Below, piece by piece: positions 59,175 to 64,000 of a DNA stretch of 64,000 nucleotides (positions within the stretch are counted from its first letter, which is position 1; every line of letters begins with the position of its first letter). The stretch is from Lepiota brunneoincarnata. Taxonomy: Eukaryota > Basidiomycota > Agaricomycetes > Agaricales > Agaricaceae. The notes under the pieces were generated by a model. It worked only from the letters and a program-made list of their open reading frames with translations, did not search any database and had not been told where the DNA came from. Where the stretch lies: NCBI GenBank assembly GCA_023014365.1, contig JAEBUN010000014.1, positions 806,001-870,000 of the forward strand, read 5' to 3'. The translations under genes and the position numbers were made by a program.

Positions 59175-62100
59175 ATGGGAAACGCTACTTCTACCCCTGA
59201 ACCAGATCGGCACGATATAGACCTAACGGGGCTGTTCACCAACCCCGATGAAGCAATCCAGAATCTCCGGCTCGTCGTATTGAGCTTCCCAGATGGGCAC
59301 CCCGACAAGCCGTTATGGCTCAGTGGTCTCGGGGAATGCCTCCACAGTCGATTTGAGCAAACAGGTGTGCTCAGCGACCTTGAGGAAGCGATCAAGAATT
59401 TCCAGCGGGCAGTATTGCTCACCCCCGATAGTGACCCTGATAGACCTGCGCGCCTCAACAACCTCGGGACGTCTTTATGCGGCCGCTTTCGATGTACAGG
59501 AGTGTTCAGTGACCTTGACAAGGCAATTAGGAGTCAACAGGAGGCGCTGTTACTCACCTCACATAGCGATCCCGCCAAACCAGCAAGGCTCACCAATCTC
59601 GGGGCCTCCTTTCACGGTCGTTTTGAACACACAGGGGCGCTGAGCGACCTTGAAGAGGCGACTAAAAATCAGCAACAGGCCGTGTTGCTCACCCCAGATG
59701 GTCACCCCCATAAACCAGCGAGCCTCCACAATCTCGGAATTTGCCTCCATAGTCAATTCGAACAAACGGGGGCGCTAAGAGACCTTGAGAAGGCTATCAG
59801 GAATCAACAACAGGCAGTGTTACTCGTCCCCGATGGACACCCAGAAAAATCAGGGTGGCTTAGCAGCCTCGGGAACTCCTTCGACAGTCGGTTCGAGCAT
59901 ACAGGGAAATTCAGCGATTTGGAAGAGGCAATCAAGAATCAGCGGCGGGCGGTGTTGCTTACCCCTGATGGTCATCCTCGCAAACCATTATGCCTCAATA
60001 ACCTCGGAACTTCTTTCCATGCTCGCTTCAAACGCACGGGGGTGTTCAGCGACCTCGATGAGGCCATGAAATATCAGCAGGAAGCCGTGTTGCTCACCCC
60101 AGACAGTCATCTCGACAAACCAGCGAGACTGAACAACCTGGGGAATTTTTTCCTCACCCGATTTAGGCATAGAGGGATCCTCAGCGACTTAGAGAAGGCA
60201 ATCGAAAATCAACAACGGGCAATATTACTCACTCCACATGAACACTCTGAAAAAACAGGGTGGCTCAACAACCTCGGGAACTCGTTCCGTGCTCGTTTTG
60301 ACCGCACGGGGGCGCTCAGCGACCTTGAAGAGGCTATTAAAAATCAACAACAGGCTGTGCTGCTCAGCCCTCATGGCCATCCGCGCAATCCGGGGTTCCA
60401 CGACAATCTTGGGACTTCCTTCTATACTCGCTTCAAATACACGGGGGTGTCGAGTGACCTTGAGCAGGCAATCAGGCATCAACAACAGGCACTGTTGCTC
60501 ACCTCAGATGGTCACCCCGACAAACCAGCAAGACTCAACAACCTTGGGAATTCTTTCCAGAGTCGATTTGGGGAAACAAGTGTTCCCAGTGATCTTGATG
60601 AGGCAATCAAGGACCACCAGTTGGCAGTGTCACTCACTCCAGACGGTCATCCTGACAAACTGGGGCGACTCAACAACCTCGGGAATTCCTTCAAGGGTCG
60701 GTTTGAGTACACAGGGATGTTGAGTGACCTTGACGAGGCGATCAAGTATCAGCAGCATGCAGTGTTGCTCACCCCCGATGGCCACCTTAACAAACCGGGG
60801 GAGCTCAGTAACCTCGGAAACTCCTTCAGGAGTCGCTTTCAGCATACGGGGAAACTTGACGACGTGAAAGAGGCAATCAAACATCAGCACCTGGCAGTGT
60901 TACTCACTCCGGATGGGCACCCTAACAAGCCAGAGTTCCTCGTCAACCTCGGGGACGCTCTCATACAGTTTTACCAGGATGGGTCACTGAGCGATTTAGC
61001 CAGAGCAATTCCACACTACCAATCAGCTGCAACTTCGAACACCGGCTCACCCTCACGCCGTGTCTATGCATCTCAACAGTGGGCTCGCCTAGCCTTGCTA
61101 GCAAACAATGATGTCCATTCTGCCCTGGTTGCATGCGACAGAGCCATCGACCTCATTCCACAAACTGCTTGGATCGGCGATCCCATTGCTACCCGCCATT
61201 CCCAACTTCATAAACTCGGTGATCTTCCCAGGGAGGCTGCTGCCATTGCCCTCAATTTTGGGAACCCAGATCTTGCACTAGAGTGGCTTGAACAAGGGCG
61301 TTCCGTCGGCTGGAACCAGCTGTTCATGCTCCGCACCTCCGTTGCTGACCTTCGTCAAGCCCACCCGGATATTTGTGCCGAGTTCACACAGGTCGCACAT
61401 GAGCTGCAGAGTGCGGTGACCCGCGAGCAGGCAATGGAACCATCTGCTGATGGCAAATATGTCATGACGACCCTCGAAGAACAAACCCAACGCCATCATC
61501 GCCTCGCAGAGAAGTGGAATTCGCTTGTGGGGAAGATTCGGTCGCTTCCAAATTTCGAAGGTTTTCTTTTACCGAAAAGGGTCTCTGTTCTGAAGAAGGC
61601 AGCAGACTTGGGTCCCGTTGTTGTTATTAATGTCCATAAATTCCGCTGCGATGCACTGGTACTCGAACCAGGCAGCGACGAAGTCCTTCATATTCCACTG
61701 CACAAGCTTCGCTACGAGGATATGGAGAAGATGCAAATATCACTCAAGGAATATCTCGCAAACCCTCATCCTAATCGGAGATGGGAGGACCGCGCTGGTC
61801 GCCCGGCCGCCGTGGGTGGTTCATGCATAGCGGGAATCCTCGAGAAGCTCTACTCGAGCATTGTGTACCCTATCCTTCAAGGTCTGGGCTTGACGGTAAG
61901 CGTCACTCGTTCTAGCGGAATAGGTCCACTGACATCAATTCTAGACAAGAATATCAGATTCCTCACAACTTCCTCGCATTTGGTGGTGCCCAACGGGTCC
62001 CCTCACCTTCCTCCCGCTCCATGCCGCCGGTCGAGAAACCCCGGACGGGAGAGAAGAAACATCCGATTATGTTGTATCATCATACACACCGACAGTTAGT

Positions 62101-62741
62101 GCCTTGTTGGAGGCAAGAGCACAGAACCCACTACCGTTTGATAAACTCACTGGTTTCGCCATGATCGACTCTCCAGGCCTCACCCCACTCCCAAACGCTG
62201 AAAAAGAGCTTATGAAGATACAAGAAGTTTTCCCTCGCAACTCGAGGTGGAGATTCGATGCACTTCGAAATGAGCAAGTGACCGGAGAACGAGTGCTGGC
62301 GGGTATGGCGGAGAGCAGTTGGATTCACCTCGCATGCCATGCTGTCCAGGAAGTGCGAGAGCCGACCCAGAGCGGCCTCTGTCTCCACGACCGCCGCCTG
62401 ATGGTCACAGATATCATCACCAAACCATTTTCCAATGCCGATTTTGCCTTTTGTCGGCTTGCGAAACGGCTGCTGGAGACGAGAAAGTATCAGATGAGGC
62501 GGTGCATATCACTGGTGCGATGTTAGGAGCAGGATACCGCAGTGTGATTGGAACGATGTGGTCGATACCAGACGAGGCGGCTCCGGTTGTTGCTGGGAAA
62601 GTTTATGAGAGCCTCCTTTCTGGAGGAGAGCCGAATAGCAGGCAGGCTGCACGGGCGTTGCATGAGGGGGTGAGGGAGTTGCGAAAATCGGGGCGGGACT
62701 CATTTTATTCCTGGGTGCCTTTTGTACATTACGGTGTATGA
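59175..62741 (+). CDS. TPR-CHAT protein (caspase-like protease domain), one base missing before the active Cys
   Basis: Start ATG 59175 (MGNATSTPEP) fits the N-myristoylation pattern MGxxxS. Residues 23-606 are 13 TPR-like repeats, twelve of exactly 45 residues and a last one of 44 (consensus DLEEAIKNQQQAVLLTPDGH, then NNLGNSF..RFE.TG). A helical linker leads into a C-terminal CHAT domain after an intron at 61896-61944 (GLGLT|TRISDS). CHAT motifs: IWWCPTGPLTFLPLHAAG, VVSSYTPTVSALL, catalytic His in WIHLACHA (near 62339), catalytic Cys in LSACETAAGDE (near 62460), GAGYRSVIGTMW, and the end WVPFVHYGV. Between His and Cys the frame shifts: a T-run near 62450 has four T where five would keep LSACETA in frame. 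CHAT is related to caspases and separases; TPR-CHAT is the effector Craspase/TPR-CHAT type in bacteria and an expanded family in basidiomycetes. The Cys end is lost unless the base is an assembly error. Confidence 0.85.
59241..60992 (+). repeat. 135-bp tandem repeat array coding the TPR region
   Basis: Thirteen consecutive units, all 135 bp except the last (132 bp), with near-constant strings such as CAACAACCTCGGGAA and GTGTTGCTCACCCC. The equal length and the high similarity of units point to growth by unequal exchange. Confidence 0.92.
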
Positions 62742-63113
62742 CCTGGATGTTGCTATCCTCAAGTTTGCCAAGTATGGTCCTTTCATGTACCTTTCTGCAA
62801 ATGAAAATGTAATAATCAATGTTTGGCTTCCAGTGAAGGTTTGTGGGCCTAGGTCCCCAGGGAGACCTTTTCTATAAGAGTTCGAAAGACTTGGAGATAA
62901 ATTTAAGGCAAAAGGTTCTGTCCACGAAGGCTTAGTTCGGTCTCTAGAACGCATACTTAAATTCCCCTGAATGTCTTTTGTTCCTCAGGGACAGATTCCA
63001 AAAGACGGAACCCGCGCTGGTAGCACTGGGCCGTCTCCTGCGCAATGCTTTTGAAACTCGCGCTCATGGTAATAAAGTGTATTACTCTCATTGACTCGAT
63101 AGGCAGCGCGGTG
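62742..63113. other. spacer between convergent TPR-CHAT and PQ-loop copy 2
   Basis: No gene is seen. The two genes end towards each other here. Confidence 0.5.
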
Positions 63114-64000
63114 CTAGACAGATTGGTAATTACGTTCATTATTCAATAATGGTGTCCTTTCGTCGTTAATCTCCAATGGATTCCCAAAGTCATCGATACC
63201 CAGCCTCTTCTGCCTCAACTTCCACAAGAGACACATCAACAGCAGACTTCCCTGCATGATCCCTGCAACAAGAAAGGTAATCCAACTTGTCCAGTTCGTC
63301 CCGGGTCTATCTCTCGTCGTCAGAAAAATAAGGAAAATAAAATAAAATAGGAGGCTACAATCTTACCTTAGCGCGATACTCGTAATCATAAGGATGGCGC
63401 CTGGAGTCTGGATGCACATCATCGGAATACTCAGCGCACCCACTACCTTGTGCTGATACGTGTGTGCCAGTTGTGGGGCGTACTGGACCGCAGCGAGTAG
63501 TGCGGATGTGACACCCAGGAATTTGGCCCACCCGACGACTTGTGATGGGAGGGGAACGTTGGGAGACGGTGTCGGGGTCGCAGTAGAGAGTAAGAAGATG
63601 GTCGTTGCGGTGATAAACGCCCTGCTCGTGGTGTCAATAGGGGATGAGCAGTGGCTTCGTGATGATGTACGAACAGATGTCCAAGAGTGATCCAGGCGAG
63701 CACTTGCGAAAGCTTCCATTCAGGACTTTTGATTGGTGCCCTGTCTTGGAGAAGAGCTGTAGAAGGCTCGATGTATCTCAGGTGTACGGGGTAGTATTTC
63801 ATGTGCAGGATAAATCTGCAGGGAATGTTGGTCTGGGGTTGGTAGATGTACATGTGGAGAGAACTCACATAAGTGTGAAGCAGGACCATTGGAGAGACAG
63901 TTGGACGATTCCCGCTGTCATTTCGGCACAACTGCCCCAACTCTACACACGCGGTGAACAACTAGTTGATGGGAGGGATCAACGACTTACGACGACACGA
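63114..64000 (-). CDS. PQ-loop repeat membrane protein, copy 2 (N-terminus beyond the right edge)
   Basis: Minus-strand exons match copy 1: TAGIVQLSLQWSCFTL, then LHLKYYPVHLRYIEPSTALL, KSPEWKLSQVLAWITLGH, FITATTIFLLSTATPTPSP, VGWAKFLGVTSALLAAVQYA with the PQ motif, and a last exon PGTNWTSWITFLVAG ending NNER NYQSV with stop at 63114-63116. Introns lie at the same places as in copy 1, including GTAAGA...GATAG before PGTNW. No frame break is seen in this copy. The upstream exons with the first PQ motif lie past 64000. It is a duplicate of the gene at 57572-58803, with the TPR-CHAT gene between the two. Confidence 0.85.

Noticed and set aside
58802..59200. Plus-strand open frame of 132 codons upstream of the TPR-CHAT gene
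   Set aside because: It overlaps the divergent PQ-loop start and the TPR-CHAT promoter, has no domain and ends inside the start region of the real gene.
59241..60992. The regular 135-bp array as a CRISPR-like or minisatellite structure
   Set aside because: The units are codon-phased, encode TPR-like helices and lie inside one long open frame; there are no spacers.
1..64000. tRNA or rRNA genes, CRISPR arrays, bacterial operons
   Set aside because: I looked for tRNA B-box type strings and rRNA-like blocks by eye and found none that fold or align. The gene structure is eukaryotic throughout. A covariance search would be needed to exclude tRNAs fully.

Overview
The window is nuclear DNA of a filamentous basidiomycete. 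Protein genes are cut by many introns of about 50-65 bp with GT...AG ends. The gene families are typical of Agaricomycetes: TPR-CHAT proteins, DUF6533-type membrane proteins, TIGR04076 proteins, metacaspase-like proteins, a PQ-loop gene next to AP-1 mu, and chromodomain Ty3/Gypsy elements. A Rhizoctonia-like member of the Cantharellales would fit, but that placement is inference from family content only.

Nucleotides 1-15,500 are a transposon graveyard. They hold the 3' half of a Ty3/Gypsy element with its LTR, a pogo-like DDE transposase cut by that LTR, an inverted solo LTR, a Myb/SANT-like transposon-type gene, a solo LTR with a Tc1-type element nested in it, and a PIF/Harbinger transposase split by a second Tc1-type element. 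Most premature stops look like CGA to TGA or TGG to TAG/TGA, so C-to-T decay at methylated or RIP-targeted sites is the likely cause. Nucleotides 15,500-19,500 hold little that can be named.

Nucleotides 19,500-25,000 carry two secreted hydrolases. One is an intact phosphoesterase of the phospholipase C/acid phosphatase family. The other is a cysteine-rich protein joined to a NucA/NucB-type DNase domain. Nucleotides 25,000-38,400 hold a local family expansion: four DUF6533-like multi-pass membrane genes (three on minus, one on plus) and two TIGR04076 genes, in several states of decay. A caspase-like gene follows at 38.9-41.3 kb. Nucleotides 41,700-55,400 are an array of diverged direct repeats of unknown nature.

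The right end (56-64 kb) is a gene-dense block: AP-1 mu (apm1, intact, five exons), a PQ-loop membrane protein 23 bp upstream of it, a large TPR-CHAT gene on the opposite strand, and a second PQ-loop paralogue running off the right edge. Several otherwise well-preserved genes (caspase-like, TPR-CHAT, one PQ-loop, two DUF6533-like) each carry one or more single-base shifts, while apm1 and the phosphoesterase carry none. These are either real losses in dispensable genes or assembly errors.
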